Shown here in pieces: positions 63,643 to 64,000 of a stretch of DNA of 64,000 nucleotides; within the stretch, counting starts at the first letter, position 1, and the number at the start of each line of letters is the position of its first letter. A model generated the notes under the pieces. That model saw only the letters and a list, made by a program, of their open reading frames with translations, made no database searches and was not told where the DNA came from. The stretch spans positions 1 through 64,000 of the forward strand of contig WRMH01000003.1 in the NCBI GenBank assembly GCA_009777235.1, read 5' to 3'. A program made the position numbers and the translations under genes. The stretch is from Oscillospiraceae bacterium. GTDB lineage: Bacteria > Bacillota > Clostridia > Oscillospirales > Oscillospiraceae.

Positions 63643-64000
63643 ATGAAGCATATCATCATAGGCACGGCAGGGCATGTTGACCACGGAAAAACAACATTGA
63701 TAAAGGCTCTGACAGGCATTGACACAGACAGGCTCGAAGAGGAAAAACGCAGAGGTCTTACCATAGAACTCGGGTTTGCCCACTTGGACTTTGACGGCGG
63801 TGTGCGCGTTGGGATTATTGATGTGCCGGGGCATGAACGCTTTATACGAAATATGCTTGCCGGAAGCGGGGGCATTGATATTGCCATGCTCGTTATTGCC
63901 GCAGATGAGGGTATCATGCCGCAGACGCGAGAGCATCTTGACATACTTACGCTGCTCGGCGTCAAAGACGGCATTGTCGTACTGACTAAAACGGACAAGG
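63643..64000 (+). CDS. selB: Selenocysteine-specific elongation factor SelB, N-terminal part
   Basis: Runs off the window after 119 codons. [17 protein letters not shown] (P-loop), [10 protein letters not shown] (switch I), [14 protein letters not shown] (switch II) and VLTKTDK show an EF-Tu-like GTPase of the SelB type, which delivers selenocysteyl-tRNA at UGA/SECIS sites. Start ATG 63643 after TGAGGT. Confidence 0.95.
   Translation, partial: MKHIIIGTAGHVDHGKTTLIKALTGIDTDRLEEEKRRGLTIELGFAHLDFDGGVRVGIIDVPGHERFIRNMLAGSGGIDIAMLVIAADEGIMPQTREHLDILTLLGVKDGIVVLTKTDK

Overview
The window looks like a contig from an anaerobic, low-to-moderate GC member of the Bacillota, most likely class Clostridia. 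The signs are a dgt-dnaG-rpoD cluster, oxygen-sensitive enzymes (anaerobic ribonucleotide reductase NrdD/NrdG, a four-subunit 2-oxoacid:ferredoxin oxidoreductase, a 2-hydroxyacyl-CoA dehydratase activase), a selenocysteine cluster (selD-selA-selB) and a CotH-DUF4956-VTC cluster. The genus cannot be told from this sequence. No rRNA or CRISPR array is present; the one tRNA is tRNA-Val(GAC).

Layout. 1-3.6 kb: a contig end with a 23-G run fused to a histidine-kinase tail, then tRNA-Val and a decayed mobile-element zone (integrase pieces, HigBA-type toxin-antitoxin, broken XRE regulator, zinc-ribbon membrane protein, HELGH peptidase and LysM fragments). 3.6-11.7 kb: DUF2264 protein, two hypotheticals, convergent pncA-like and pncB genes for NAD salvage, a GH43 glycosidase, and tsaE-tsaB. 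11.8-22.8 kb: rodA/ftsW, dgt, dnaG, rpoD, a 1453-residue dehydratase activase and a decarboxylase-fold PLP enzyme. 22.8-29.8 kb: nested repeats, a CadC-type regulator with a metal ATPase, nrdG and nrdD behind NrdR boxes, and an ECF transporter S component. 29.9-34.3 kb: ahcY and mtaD (SAH/MTA recycling) separated by a perfect 90-bp direct repeat, a DUF4430 lipoprotein with an ECF S component, and dtd. 34.3-44.6 kb: DUF5610-like protein, aconitase with a PP2C phosphatase, an odd histidine phosphatase, dut, a GT2 glycosyltransferase and two large membrane proteins. 44.6-48 kb: accessory DNA (palindromic element, truncated AlbA_2/HTH gene, DUF4143 ATPase). 48-51.8 kb: CotH-DUF4956-VTC operon. 51.9-60.9 kb: a minus-strand operon, in transcription order P-loop ATPase, ferredoxin, KorA, KorB, KorC, IlvE, a LeuA-like protein lacking metal ligands, and a TIM-barrel/acyl-CoA synthetase fusion. 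61-64 kb: selD, selA and the start of selB.

Most interesting: the branched-chain 2-oxoacid operon with its degenerate LeuA and fused ligase; the duplicated structured element before ahcY; two families of short terminal-inverted-repeat elements, one nested in the other, with one family forming the 3' ends of two unrelated genes; three extended -10 promoters placed 6-7 nt before an ATG (apparent leaderless mRNAs of rodA, tsaE and dut); and a degenerate histidine phosphatase ending in a FliM-like peptide.
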